Shown: positions 12,126-24,514, counted from the stretch's first letter. The stretch is 64,000 nucleotides of DNA from Antitrichia curtipendula (GCA_951230915.1 OX579641.1:11346001-11410000); one strand, 5' to 3'. Numbers and translations: made by a program. Notes: generated by a model not told the origin, from the letters alone.

Positions 12126-13580
12126 ACCTCAAGGAACGATTGAATTTCGTTTCACATTTCTCTCCAATACCATACACCATTTTAGCACTTTTTTGATATA
12201 TTTAGAAAGATTTTCACCAACTGTATATGTTTCTACTTGAGTTATTTATATTACAAAAGAGCAGTCTTAACTTCATAGTAGGCTAAGTAAAAGCTCTAGA
12301 CAAATTTGGGCAATTTTTGCAATTGTCCCAAAAGTGATGCTGATTGTACATGGATATCTCTATTTCTCAAAAAAACTCAAGAGACAGACTTTTTACTATA
12401 GATGATCTAAAAAACTGGTATGATCGTGATGTAAGCAAGGTTGTAGAATGGAAATACTCAGATAAGTGCCTGTATACAGGATGTATCAGACAAACGCTTT
12501 TTTCCAGAGTTCTTATTCAAGCAATTATCTGTGAAAAATGCTAAGAATAGACTCTAATTTCTCTAGTATATATATACTTGGAAATATACATATTGATTTA
12601 AATATACACATGTACATATTCTTATATATGGAGGGACACATATAGATGCATAGACATAGATATATACATAGTCATATCTATATCTATATACTTAACATTC
12701 CAATTTATATTTGTGCTTGGTGGTTCATCTACCTATTTATTTTTCCACTTATCTATTTGGAATTAGACATTAAAGTGGTAATCCCATTTTTTCAATAATT
12801 GTCCTTACACTTGTAGTAAATAGTAAAAGCTTTTTACTCACTATTTCTATACATTTGCCCTTGCTCTTGTATAGTAGTAGCCACAAAAAACAATACAAAG
12901 ACTTTTTATTCCCCATTTTTTTCAATACTTGACCTTATTGACAAATAAAGGAGGAATTTAAGCTATTCTCAAGTCTTTCTCAAGACATGAGTTAGCAAAA
13001 GCAGTGATTATACAAAGGAAAAAGACTTCTCCCTATTTTTTTCATTACTTGACCTTGCTCTTATGCTGAAAAATATGGAAAATCCAATGGATTTAGCCTA
13101 TCTATGAGAATTACTTAAGTGAAATATCTAATTTATTCCTTCCTAGCCCTTTAACTTTTGTAGAGATTGATTTGACATTGAACAACTATGGCTCCACATT
13201 CACATGACCATCTCTAAATTAGATGGTATGGAGCCATACTTGAAGATAAACTATTTGTTAGTAAGGACCTTTGTCCTACTACCTAATATAGCAATTTAAA
13301 TTTGCTTTTATTGGTTACAAATGGAGCGCCATCTGTAACATTTAAGATTCTATGTTGCAAAGATTGATAATGAGTCATGTCACCAGTTGGGAAGTTAATT
13401 AGCCTCCACAACTAACCAAAAAGATCCATTGTCTGCATTCAAAAGCACATACATCAAGATTTTATGCGATGATGTGAGATTTGGTGGCTATGCACCTTGA
13501 TTATACTAGGTTCAATGTACCTTAGTTTAATTAATTATACAACTCACCACTTGGGAGATTAGCAAGTTTTATTAGACCTG

Positions 13581-13716
13581 CTGTACAAACGGCCTTCTTT
13601 GCATCAGAGGCCAACTGGGTCGAAATTAAGTAGGAACTGCCCTGCCATACAACCGGCCTTCTTTGCATTACAGACCAACTGGTCGAAATTAACTAGGAGC
13701 TGCCTAGTAACTAATT
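13581..13716. repeat. Tandem duplication, two units of about 65-70 bp
   Basis: GTACAAACGGCCTTCTTTGCATCAGAGGCC... at 13581 is repeated at about 13651 as ATACAACCGGCCTTCTTTGC..., both followed by CAACTGG(G)TCGAAATTAA and TAGGA(A/G)CTGCC. There are only a few substitutions between units, so it is a recent local duplication. Confidence 0.85.
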
Positions 13717-14061
13717 TCTTCTGCAACTGGTACTACAGAGTCCTACTGGACTTGAAGTAAATTAAAAGACGGCCTTTGTTGCCTCTTATGCTTAGCCTTT
13801 TATCTCTACATCCCTGGCTTTGATTCTTAATCATTCTAAGCTGCGGTTTTTGAAGTTTTGCTCATTGTCCACTCAATCATTCTTGCTGTGATTTCTTGGA
13901 GTATTGCAATACTGTCTGAGGGCTCTTCAAGCTGAGGGCATATATTTTCAAAGATATGGCTGCATCACATTCTTCCACCAGCACACAGGTTTTGGGAATG
14001 TTTATGTTTGTGTTTTTGGCTTTACTTTAACAATGGACTTTGGAATGTATATGATTTTCTT

Positions 14062-14172
14062 TGTTGATTCTAGTGTAAAACGATAGCAAGTGATGGCTAG
14101 GCTGTAGACACCTCGTGCATCCTCACTAACACACTTTCGTGGTTTGTTTTTGGGACGGGCACAGGTGAGGCC
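14062..14172. repeat. Conserved block copy 2 of 3
   Basis: Contains TGTAAAACGATAGCAAGTGA, GTAGACACCTCG, a foldable spacer and GGGCACAGGTGAGGCC, in the same order as the blocks at 12005 and 16000. Confidence 0.6.
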
Positions 14173-14271
14173 TACATCCACCGGAAAACACTTGGAACGT
14201 CATTTTTAGGAAACTCTTTTCCTACTTTCCTTCTAGTCCACTAAAAGAGAAAAAAAGTGTGTATAGGAGTA

Positions 14272-14720
14272 CACTAAAGATGATATTTAGTGTTGAGTGA
14301 CATTTAGTGTTTTTACCCCCCTACTAGCTACAACACTAAATCTGAACTTGTCCACAATTAGTGTTAGACTTGAATGTGCCGGCTGCAAACTTCAGAGCCT
14401 TGTAACTTTTGCAAAAATTCTTCAAATAAAGAAAATGAGATGTTTTTCGGCATCTACGAAAACTGTAGATGCCGAAAAACATCTCATTTTCTTTATTTGA
14501 AGAATTTTTGCAAAAGTTACAAGGCTCTGAAGTTTGCAGCCGCCTAGCCCTAATCGGTCCGATTCTGTCCGTGAACAGTGATATTCCGTCTTATATGACA
14601 ACTCTGGTTCACATTTAGTGTTTGAATTGACATTTAATGTTACTTACTTTCATAGGATAATTGGCTTTTAGTGTATGCCTTCGTATTTAGTGTACAAGAC
14701 ACTAAATATCATCTTTAGTG
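14272..14720. mobile_element. MITE with CACTA...TAGTG ends, flanked by TA
   Basis: Left end CACTAAAGATGATATTTAGT and right end ACTAAATATCATCTTTAGTG are perfect inverted complements over more than 20 bases. TA lies on each side (14270-14271 and 14721-14722). The word TTTAGTGT recurs in the subterminal parts. The TA duplication suits Tc1/mariner-type insertion, while the CACTA terminus resembles the CACTA superfamily, so the class is unresolved. A related element lies at 19352. The centre is a long perfect hairpin. Confidence 0.85.
14381..14541. repeat. Perfect 77-bp inverted repeat with 7-base loop
   Basis: Arm 14381-14457 starts GGCTGCAAACTTCAGAGCC; arm 14465-14541 is its exact reverse complement. 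The loop is GAAAACT. It sits in the middle of the MITE at 14272-14720. A transcript in either direction would form a near-perfect 77-bp duplex, a candidate small-RNA precursor. Confidence 0.95.
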
Positions 14721-14722
14721 TA

Positions 14723-15999
14723 GTTCTCTAATTAAAGCTTCTTAAATTTGAAGCTTTTCCTTATAAACTATCATTTTTTGATTTGTGACATGTATTCTCA
14801 CATGATGCAATAAGTTATGACTTTGGCTTGATGATCTGGCTTCATTGTATTTGACTCATAAAAAATACTTTGATTAGATGTTTTATGTTCTGAACTATAT
14901 GATTTGACAATAGAATTGATTTCCATATATGCATACACCATTGTTCGGAATGAGCTAAAGATAAGACTTGATTGGATCAGATGCTCTTAGATAAAAGATG
15001 TACCAAGAATAGTTTTTTTTTTTTCTTTTTTTTTTTCTTTTTTTTAAAATTTTTCTAGATTTACAATTCAAGACCTAAAAAACAACATATAGCCTTGAGA
15101 AAAAATGTCTAGATTAATTACATGATACCATGTACATGTAATATTTTAGAATCCTTACTACATTGACCTGAATTTTTAGACTTAAGGACATGCTTTAGTA
15201 GGAATGTTTGCTAAAAATATAACCTTCCTAGATTATTTGGCAGGCTCGTATCTGTAGAATTTATGCTACAGATGTAATGGATATAACAATCAGATTCCAA
15301 TACCTTGGGGTTTTAATTAGCAACTAGATGCTTTTTTAAATTTTCAATTGTTGCTATACTTAATCTGCCACCATATTTACCACAAAATGGTGTGACAAAT
15401 TATGATGTTATCAATAACATTAATAACATTTGACATAAGAGAGTTAAATTGCCTTGGTTTGAAGTTTCTGTAACCTCCAAGGCAATTACATTTACTTAGT
15501 GGATCTGGGTCATATCCCATTCCCATAGCTTACAATTAATATGGATGTAATTTCCAACTGATTTGGAGGGTGGGATGCTTAACCTCATAATCACACTGCT
15601 GATTTTGAACACCATAAGGACACCTGTATGACAAAGGGCAGTAATTTCGGCCAAAAGACCACTACTACAGTAACAGTAACTGACACCAACCAGTGAGTGT
15701 AAAGATTTTGAAAGCTTGACTTTCCCAAATAAGCTCATTTTCTAAACTACTAGTACTTGGTGTTTTACTCAGTTCATCATCTGAGCTCTCTCTGTTTGTC
15801 GACATTCTTCCCTGTGCTGAGACTAATAGCTTGGGAGACCTGATTGCGCGCTGTTCTGTGATTACTGAGGATTGGTGTAACTATGACGTCTACACAGTCT
15901 ACTTCCAATAGCCAGGTTTCACAAGATGGATTCTAAATAATTTGTTTGGTGTTTTTTGTATGGACTTCACTAGGAAATATTGTGTTTGCTATCTTTGTT
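14723..15999. other. Intergenic DNA, nothing firm
   Basis: AT-rich; a polypyrimidine stretch lies near 15008-15050. The reading frame at 15496-15738 on the minus strand has no recognisable domain. Confidence 0.4.
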
Positions 16000-16110
16000 A
16001 TTTTGTGTGAAAACGATAACAAGTGACGTAGGGCTTAAGACACCTCGCATACACACTAAAACATACTAACTGTTTGTTTTGGTGTATGGGTGCAGGTGAG
16101 GCCCTTGTCC
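16000..16110. repeat. Conserved block copy 3 of 3
   Basis: GTGTGAAAACGATAACAAGT, AAGACACCTCGCATACACA, then TTTGGTGTATGGGTGCAGG and GTGAGGCC. CATACACAC...AAAAC can pair with GTTTTGGTGTATG inside the block, forming a hairpin of about 13 pairs. Confidence 0.6.
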
Positions 16111-17149
16111 TCATGGAATCACTTGGATATGCAAATTGGGATCTCTCTATCCTAAACTCCTATAGGTCCTTAATTGGAAAAAAGATATATAGGAGGATGT
16201 TGATGATTCTTTTACCTTGATGTTGTAATAAGCACATTTATATGCTCTCTTTTTATATAGGCTGTGCCTTAGTATTTTGAGACATAACAACGTGTTTAAA
16301 TGATACTTTGCGTGAAAATATTGGCTACTATCTCATAGTCCAATACTACTTGATAAAAATCAGCTTTCTCTCAAAAGAGTTGTGGTGCAAATGAGTGGAA
16401 AGAATTAGATTATTGCTCTTGACAAGAGATGTTCCAGAACAAGATTTTTTTTTTTAAATTCAAAATTCAAAAAGTATACAAGGGGTCCAAAATTTTGTTT
16501 GCACATGGTTTCTAAAGGATACTCTAAGTGAATTCCCCAATCTTGGGAATCATAGACTTGGGCAAAGAAACCTCAGCGTCCAAGTTCTATGGAACCTACA
16601 ACAAAAACTTTATACTCTTTTGTTTTTCTATCCATCGTGAGTTTCACCATCCTTACCACTCTTACTAGAGTGTTTTGTTTTTTCAGCCCCCATATTCAGC
16701 AAAGGAGGAAATTGCGTCTTCAATTTCAATAAAGGATTCATCCTAATGATAATCCCAAGCTTATTATTGCACCACTTTAGTTTTGACACACAACACAATA
16801 GTCCTCCATCAACTCCATCAATATATAAGGTTTTAACCTTTCCAACTGTTGTATCAATTTCAAGAACATGTCATGTATCTGCTTGCAAATTGTAGATAGA
16901 TTTAGATCCTATTTGGGAATTTCTAAATCAATAGTAAAGTTTGTTTCAAGGGAGGTCTTTTAAATAGGCTTACTTCTACAACGACATTAGACAACTAATT
17001 AGGGAATAAAACACCTAATAAAGGCATACTTCCAACTAGAATTAATTTAATTCCTCACGATTTACACAACCTAATTACTAAATTAGTTTCACTTCATTCT
17101 TAATAATTATCAAGTTAAGGAAAATTTCCCAAATTGTTTGTTAATCTTC

Positions 17150-18790
17150 ACTTCACTTCACAGCCAATGAGGTCCTTTGCTCTTTGTTCCAAATCGGAAC
17201 ACACTAGTACAGCCTTTAAGCCAAATTTTTATCTCCGACTGGGATTGCTTCACGAACCAAGTTCAGCCAAGGCTCTTCGACTTCCAAATCGTATTGATTG
17301 CTGGGCAGCACCATCTTGTCTCCTATTGGGATTTCCAACATAATTCCACCAAATTGATACTCATACTCTTTTCCTCTCAATTGGTATAATAGAATCCAAA
17401 TTGTTCCCTCACATACAACATCATTTTGACTTGACAACAGGCATGCATTCATAAATAAATCCAATTGGAAATTCCATTAGACAACATTCAGACTTTATTC
17501 AAATTCCAAATTGGACTGTTATAAATCAAAGACCCCATACATACCCGACTTGGAAAGAAATTGCAATTCACTACAATGACATACAAAACTTCCAAATCGT
17601 ATGCAAAATTATATCAACCTAAGATGTGTTTCATCAAAATATCTCCCATTCGGACATACTCACATCTCCGTAAATCATTGTTAAATCAACTAGGACTTCA
17701 GCCATACAACCATAGCCAAAAATCAGTCATAAACAACAAATAACTCCCACTTGGTTAACTCATACACATGCAACCAATTGATAATACACTTTTATTTCAT
17801 TAATCCAAATTGGTGACAAATCACCGTTTAGAGATTTAACGTTTGATATAAAAATTTATTAACTCTAATTGGAATCCAAAATCTTTCATTTTCAAATATT
17901 GCTTTCTTCCACTTAACTCCACATCAAATTACTCTTCGAATATGGAAATCCTATTTGCTATCACTAGCAATTCTAACTCTTTGATTGCTCCTTCTAAATT
18001 GAACTTCACTCTGAAACTCCAAGTTAAACTCTCCAGCTTCCCGAATTGAATCCAGTTTCCATTACTAATCGATTAGACAACTATCACTGTACTTCTCCGA
18101 ATTGAAAAATTAGCTCTTTACAGTGACTTCACCATTCTTCTTAAACTTTCGACCAGAAAATCAACTTCTTCTGATTTGATCATCTCCACGAACTTCCCAA
18201 TTTAATATCAAACATCCATGCTGATACATTTAGCTCTCCAATCAGGACTCACACACACAACCAAACAATCACCAAATAGAAAACATACACAATCCAACTA
18301 GGACCACTCGTCTTCTTGAATCACACATACACACAGAAACCAAATAGAAACATAAAATACGCATCCAACTTGGACTGGGACTCGCACTGGACTTTCTCAA
18401 ACAGTGGGTCCAAACCAAATCCGAAAACACCTACTTAAAATCCTAAAATAGACAATTTCCTAACCGACTTGGACTGAGATTCAAAACACAGCTCAATTGC
18501 CAAATAGGAATCCCTTGTATAACTGTCGCAGCCCACTTGATAACCAGCCCAACTTGGATTGATAATCCTATCACCTGACTGCCCAAAACAAAACCAAATT
18601 GGACTTGAGATTTGACATTCATGATTAATCCTTAGACAACCAACTTCAGCTCAAATGGTGTTATGAACTATCCTAATTCCAAAACAAGGATTCCAAAACC
18701 GAACATTCAAATTGACAATTACTTTACAAAATCACCAAATTGGACCACAAACATCAAAATCACTCAACAAAAGAAGTAAAATACACCCAA
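17150..18790. other. Region with recurrent CCAA(A/C)TTGGA-like words
   Basis: There is no firm gene. The short palindromic word CCAAATTGGA or CCAACTTGGA, and one-base variants such as CCAACTAGGA and CGACTTGGA, recurs about twenty times in 1.6 kb at irregular spacing. The plus strand is A/C rich. It may be a decayed low-complexity or satellite-like sequence. Confidence 0.45.
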
Positions 18791-18813
18791 TTACTCATCA
18801 AAAAACAAAAACT

Positions 18814-19077
18814 TTATTGCCGAATAGAACATCTATACAAATCATAGACATTACCTGTCAATGATATCCTACAAAAATATGTCCAAGATAGAAGAGCAAA
18901 CATGTTGAGATGAGCTGTTGCATCGAAGAACTGATTGAATTCTGAGTCTTTGCAATCAATATTCCTCTTCCATTCTTTAGAAAGAACTCGAAGCTGATCG
19001 ATTCTAGCTACATGAAGACAAGCAAATACAAGGTGCAAGAGGTCCTTGGGCAAAGTTTCCCAAAGACTAGACTCCAA
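18814..19077 (-). pseudogene. F-box protein fragment
   Basis: The minus-strand frame reads ...SLWETLPKDLLHLVFACLHV, then ARIDQLRVLSKEWKRNI and ATAHLNMFALLSW. This is the LPxDLLxLVxAxL...LRxLSKxW pattern of an F-box, the Skp1-binding part of SCF ubiquitin ligase subunits. The frame stops after about 87 codons, and no kelch-type C-terminal half was seen downstream. There is no in-frame ATG: the 5' end lies in a 14-bp tandem repeat that shifts frame in each unit. Intact plant F-box proteins are usually 350-450 residues, so this is taken as a truncated relic. A spliced gene with missed exons is possible but not supported. Confidence 0.6.
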
Positions 19078-19105
19078 AGACTAGACTCCAAAGACTAGAC
19101 TCCAA
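19060..19105. repeat. 14-bp tandem repeat, about 3.3 units
   Basis: CAAAGACTAGACTC repeats three times and starts a fourth, at the 5' end of the F-box fragment. As 14 is not a multiple of three, each unit shifts the reading frame. Confidence 0.9.
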
Positions 19106-19351
19106 AGCCATGACTAGGATCTTCAATCTAGATATGCTTGAAACCTCAAAGATCCTAGTATTAGTTGACTTGAACATCAATTGAAAGGACGTTGATTCTA
19201 ATTTACTTAATACATTGTGAACAAGCAAAAATAGCAGAAAGTGTCAAAAGCCAATCAAACACTTCCCTTTGTTGTGGAACTTGAATTATGAATTTGCAAT
19301 GCAACCTAGAAGTCATATTGAATAACAACTCAAAAAAATATAAAGACGCTA

Positions 19352-19624
19352 CACTAAAATTGGTAAATAGTGTTGGATGATAATTAGTGTTGTTCCCTGT
19401 TTTATACCCCCAACACTATTTTTCAACTTATGTGTAAATAGTGTAGGGACATTTAACTCCCACCGTCAAACTCTAGCCTTCCCTGGGGACACTCTAATTT
19501 TCGCCTCCCGCCGTCAAAATTTTTACTATAAAGCTAAAATAGTGTTAGAATGGATAAATAATGTTCTAACACTAACCTTGCAAATCACAATTAGTGTAGC
19601 CAACACTATTTACCAATTTTAGTG
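19352..19624. mobile_element. MITE related to the 14.3-kb element
   Basis: CACTAAAATTGGTAAATAGT at the left is an exact inverted complement of ACTATTTACCAATTTTAGTG at the right; with flanks the match is about 28 bases. TA flanks both sides (19350-19351, 19625-19626). Near the left end both this element and the 14.3-kb one carry a TTT(A/T)TACCCCC-like stretch followed by an ACACTA word, so they belong to one family. There is no coding capacity. Confidence 0.85.
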
Positions 19625-20008
19625 TAGTGATGAAGGTAAACTTCACGTATCACTTTTGCAAGATGGCAAATCTTACGAGAGCACTTATAAACACTTACCT
19701 CAAACTAGAAGGGTAATTTTCTTCAAGGGAAACCAATTGTAGAAAGGGAGATCCTAATTTATTTTTAGAACTAGTAGTATGACTTAGACTTCACTTGAGT
19801 TGATGGTTTTAGTCAAAAATAAAAGTAAAAAAAAAGTCTAAATTTATCTCAAGTGACAATCTTCAATTACATTTCACTTATGTAAGACATTTTGCAAACA
19901 CCAAGTAGTCTAATGAACCAATGTCCAATTCATGGTGTTAAATATTTTGAAATGCTCTCATAAGATTTTCCATCTTCCAAAAGTGATACACCAAGTTTAC
20001 CTCAATAA

Positions 20009-20633
20009 GAGCATGGCCACTGTTGCCCGGCCAAACAGGCACGGGCAATTGAGTTTGGCAAGCATTTTATTCACACAGTGCTGGGTGAGGACAGCTTCCC
20101 GCACCGTTGGATAGAACTAGACCCACTTGAAAATGGTCACTACTACTTGTTTTGTCAGAGCTTCAATCCGGTAATTAATACACATTAACTTGGATTTGAT
20201 ATATAGTGTTGTAGTAGTGGATTATCAAATATAATAATAAATATATTAAAGGATTATAAGCAATAATGCAATCGGCATTTAAGCATGTAAATTATTCTTT
20301 ATATTTATTATTATGTATAATAATAAGGACTAGGCAAGCAATAATACAATTGGCATTTAAGCATGTCTGTGTCCTCCAACAACATTCTGACTACACCCAA
20401 CCATTATGAAAATGTTTAGCTCACCAAACCTACAATTAAAACTCTCTCAAAATTGGTCAATATAGGGCTCACTCAAAACTTCCCCGTCCTCGCCAAGCTA
20501 GGGTACTTGTTCGAAAATTGGGCGTGGCCGGTCTTCCAAATTTTGTTGCCAGTGCCATAGTGGGGAGGTTTTTGGCTCTCGGCCCTTGCCAATTATGCCT
20601 GGCCCAGTATAGCGAGTAGGAGTGGACATGCTC
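20009..20633. mobile_element. PIF/Harbinger-like non-autonomous element
   Basis: Ends GAGCATGGCCAC and GTGGACATGCTC are inverted complements with one mismatch. They are flanked by TAA at 20006-20008 and 20634-20636. A 3-bp TAA/TTA duplication and a GAGCAT-type end are usual for PIF/Harbinger/Tourist elements. Inside, a 32-bp direct repeat around GCATTTAAGCATGT occurs near 20260 and 20336. Confidence 0.75.
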
Positions 20634-20636
20634 TAA

Positions 20637-22327
20637 GCTGAAGTCAAAGAGCGTCTTTAGATACTTTTGTGCAAAATTTCATAATTGCAAGTAGGCTTTC
20701 CAACATTTAGTGTCCTTCACATTGAAAGACAAAAAAACTGAATGAAGCTGAAAAACTGCTTCAATGACTTCTACACCATCGACCTTCAATTACTTTCCTG
20801 GAAACCAGCTCTCTAATAAAGTCAATGATCTTCCACTACATTAAATAGTGAAATTAGGTTGCCTTAACAATAATTATGTTGCCTTACTTCAAGAAAATTA
20901 CTTTCTAAGCCATCAAAGTCAATAAATATTTCTACAAATATTTTTGTTTGTACACATGGAGGTTCATAAGTCCCAATTACAAAATTCAAAATTAGTAAAA
21001 CAATAAATACTTATATAGTGTAGAACGTCAAGAAATTAGCATGGAGCAACCTAATTTCATTATTAAGTGTAGTTCTCGTCCATGACACTGCAAGCAAGGT
21101 CAAACATTTATAAAAAAATATAATAAAGTTGCATAATTCAATTGAATTATTGATTTGAGCTTTACAGTGATTGATTGCTTGAATTTCCATGAAAATGAAA
21201 GACATAAATTCAAATCAATTATGTACTTAAGTATGTGGAAGAAATTGTTTTAGAACCAAACGTTGTTCCTTCCTAATTTTTGCACAAGGTATCGGGATGT
21301 TGTGTTCTTTGGTGCATTGGAACTTCCTTTCACTTGCCAACAAGAAAATATGAAAATTTGGTGTGGAATAAAGATAGAGTACAATCTACCCAAATACATG
21401 CTCCCATATATATTTTATGCAATCCCTCAAGGCTACACCTTAATGCAAGGTCCACTCAATAGTGCTCACATGCCAACATCAATGTAAATTAAAAATCCTT
21501 GAATACATTTCATTTTTTTTCATTTTTTTTAAACCATTATTTGTGTATAATAACAAGTATATCCATATATAGAGTCATTTCTCCAATTTCAATTTAGACC
21601 TTTGTATAAAATTATGCGTATTTTTAATACAAAATAAATGGAAATAATACCTTCATGTGTAACAAGCGTGTTTGTTACAAGACTTACGATGCTTTCCATT
21701 GGCTCTCCGTGGTAAAATATTCTTCTTCTACAAAATAGTCACCACATCCATTATTCTCCTCCAGAAATGAATAATGGATATAAAGAATATTTCTTCATTG
21801 AAGTATATTCTCTTGCGCTCTTTGTGCTCATAAGTTTCACCCCTATGCTACCAATTTCAAGAAGTTCTCTATTCGCATCTTCCACACGATACAAAGGGGG
21901 GGGGGGGACACCTTCTTCACCTAGAACTGCTCCCCATTAGTTGGCTCTTGTTTTCTCTCACCAACTTTTCATCCTCCATAGAAGTTTGCTTGGTGAAGAA
22001 GGTGTGACTACCCCCTTATGGAAGTTCAAGACAACCTTGTGTAAGTATGGAAGTAAAAAAAGCTTCTAAAAAGAAAAATCATTGTGGAGCAAACAATAAA
22101 GTTAATCCTGTTTGGATTACTTTGATTGTCCCGACCTTGAGGTTGAAGTGGCAGCTATAACTTTGGTTCTAGCATTGTTTTCTTTTGGTCCATAAAGAAA
22201 ATAAAAGCTTAAGAATTGGAAGGGAGTGGCCATGCCCTTGGCTTGCTTTACACACCTCACTCTGTCACTTTGATTTTGATGTCAACGCCGAGATTTTACT
22301 AAGTAGGGAGTAAATTTCTTAATGTAT
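20637..22327. other. Intergenic DNA
   Basis: No supported gene. It includes a G run at about 21896-21908 and pyrimidine stretches. The overlapping short frames at 21263-21487 show no known domain. Confidence 0.4.
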
Positions 22328-22812
22328 AAGGTAAAGCCCCCCATTGTGGTAAAAAAAAATGACCCATAGTAGACACCTAGGGAATAACCCCATCATGGTT
22401 TTTTCAGTTTGTGAGCTTTTGGCTTCAATGCATGTCTTACATGACACTATTACACTAATGGAGTGATGAATAACTTCATTAGGAACTTCGAATTTTTCAG
22501 TGAGAATTCATTGTAAGAATTGACTTTCTAGGCTTTCCTTGTTAGAAAATACTATGACTGTTTTAGGTGAACAAAATGAGCATGATGGATTCAGATTTTG
22601 TTGGTTCTAACATAGTCTACAGACTCTTTTGGGCCATGATGCATTGAACACTTCAAAAATTCATAGCAAATTTATACTTTGTCACAAAAAACATCATTTC
22701 AATTGCTCTCAGTGTTTCTCACACTTGCACTACTGTGGGAAAAAAATTGAAAACTTTCAGCAACCATAGGGGGATAAACTCCTAATTCTGACCACAATGG
22801 GCTATTTTACCT
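22328..22812. mobile_element. MITE, copy 2 (inverted relative to 8.2 kb)
   Basis: Left end AAGGTAAAGCCCCCCATTG, right end CAATGGGCTATTTTACCT. The interior is the reverse complement of the element at 8183-8652 with moderate divergence. Target duplication is unclear. Confidence 0.75.
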
Positions 22813-22839
22813 GACTGGGTCCATAGTACGTACATCGAC

Positions 22840-22995
22840 AAACAAAACTGTAGTTGCGTCTTGGAAGCGTGATGGCAAAGTTTGGCTCAAATCCCTCTCA
22901 CTGAACTTCTCCATTGACTAGCTAGCATTCCATTTCATTGTCAACGCACCTTTTATTATCATGATTAAACTGGTATCAAAAGCTAGCTGAAATCC
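22840..22995 (+). repeat. Retroelement-like fragment with a TGGTATCA primer-site-like word
   Basis: The segment with CTCTCACTGAACTTCTC, GCTAGCATTCCATTTC and CTGGTATCAAAAGCTAGCTG recurs inverted at about 28920-29098. TGGTATCA matches the start of the usual plant retrotransposon primer binding site (initiator-tRNA-Met complement). This may be the boundary of an old LTR and internal region; no coding remnant was identified next to it. Confidence 0.4.
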
Positions 22996-24254
22996 ATACC
23001 TTAAGTTAGGCAGGTTGTTTCACACCGGACTCTTTTGTAATTCCCTGCGACTGTTTTGGAGATTTTGTAGTTTTTTACTGCAAGTTTTTTCTAGTTTCTA
23101 TGTTTTCCTTTGTTCTAATGTCATCATGGAGGGATCTTTCAAATAATTTCTATGCAAAAGGAAATTGTGGATTTTCTTGCAAGGATTTTTATAAATTTTT
23201 CCCAAATCCCTGGTGTACAACCTAAATTAGTAGATTTTGCAACACATTGACGCATCTTACATTTTAATGTTGTTTCCACCTAATATTGGGTAGATTTTAG
23301 GAGATGCAAATTGTCCCATATCAATTGTCAAGTGTACTATGAGGTTGGTCACATAAGACTTGTAAGTTATCAACCTTCAAGACAATGTATTCATTTCACA
23401 GAAATCTAACATACCTATAGTTCGTACGTTTTAGAATCTTAGAAATATTACAATACATAAAATTATAAATTGTTCAAACAAATGAAATCTACATTTTACT
23501 AATATTTTGAAATCTAGAAATTGGTCTACACTAACAATTTTGAAATGTACAAATTAATAAGATTAGTAATTCAAAATCTACATAACCATCATATTTTAGT
23601 TTCCAAAATCTACAAACTTTATTGATTATGCAAACTAAATCTACATTAAAATTATATTTTAGAGGCCTAAATCTACATTCTAGAATATTGAATTTTAAAA
23701 ATTGAGTTGATTTTGAGGTGGGGATATCTTCACATAACACTCAGAAATACACAGGTTTCCTCCTTAAAATTCCCTTAAAGTTCCTTGTCTCACATTTCCC
23801 TGTGAGAGTCATATTCTCTGTGAACAACAATTTGTAACATTTCTATGTTTCTTTAGAGGGGATTTGTAGTAGAATGCTTGCAAGGAATTTAGAAAACGCT
23901 TCCTGTGTTTGATTTGTTTTGTTGTTTGTTACATTGAGATCTTGTGGACTATGCATCTTTGTTTACGTTGACTTCTTGGTACAATCAGAAATTAAAGTTC
24001 TATGCAAGTAGGGTTGCATGAACTTTGTTCTGTGATGTTTGGATCTTTGATTTATTTATTGGTATAAAAATTTTCAAAAATTACCAATAAATTAATGCCT
24101 TTTATTTTGGCAATGGGCAATGACATAAGGCATTGTAGTTTCAATTAAAATTGGCAGTTTTCAATTAGAATAAAGCAAGGTTTTGCACATTTGTAATGCA
24201 CTTTAATTTGTGTCTTCCTAATCATAAAAGGGAAACATTGTCATTGTATGTCAT

Positions 24255-24343
24255 GCTTTTTTTTTTTGAAACAAATGAAATAGAATTTCATTGCCAAGGG
24301 CAAAATACAACCCTGCTAGCTTTGTGCTTCTCATTTTTAGCAA
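24255..24343 (-). mobile_element. SINE-like tail, second copy
   Basis: A T run then GAAACAAATGAAATAGAATT, TTGCCAAGGGCAAAATACAA and CCCTGCTAGC align with the start of the retroposon at 5598. No flanking duplication could be set. It sits immediately before the hAT target site. Confidence 0.55.
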
Positions 24344-24514
24344 TAAGAAACCAGGGTTGTCATAGTGAACGGGTCGAGGTGATCGGACGGGACGGACGGA
24401 CGGGCGAACCGGACCGGACAATCGGACGTCTCGGACAGTCCAGACGCCTTTCATTTTTCCAATTTTCCAATTAACAACTTGCTTCCACGGTGGCGGTCCA
24501 TGCTGGAATCAGGG

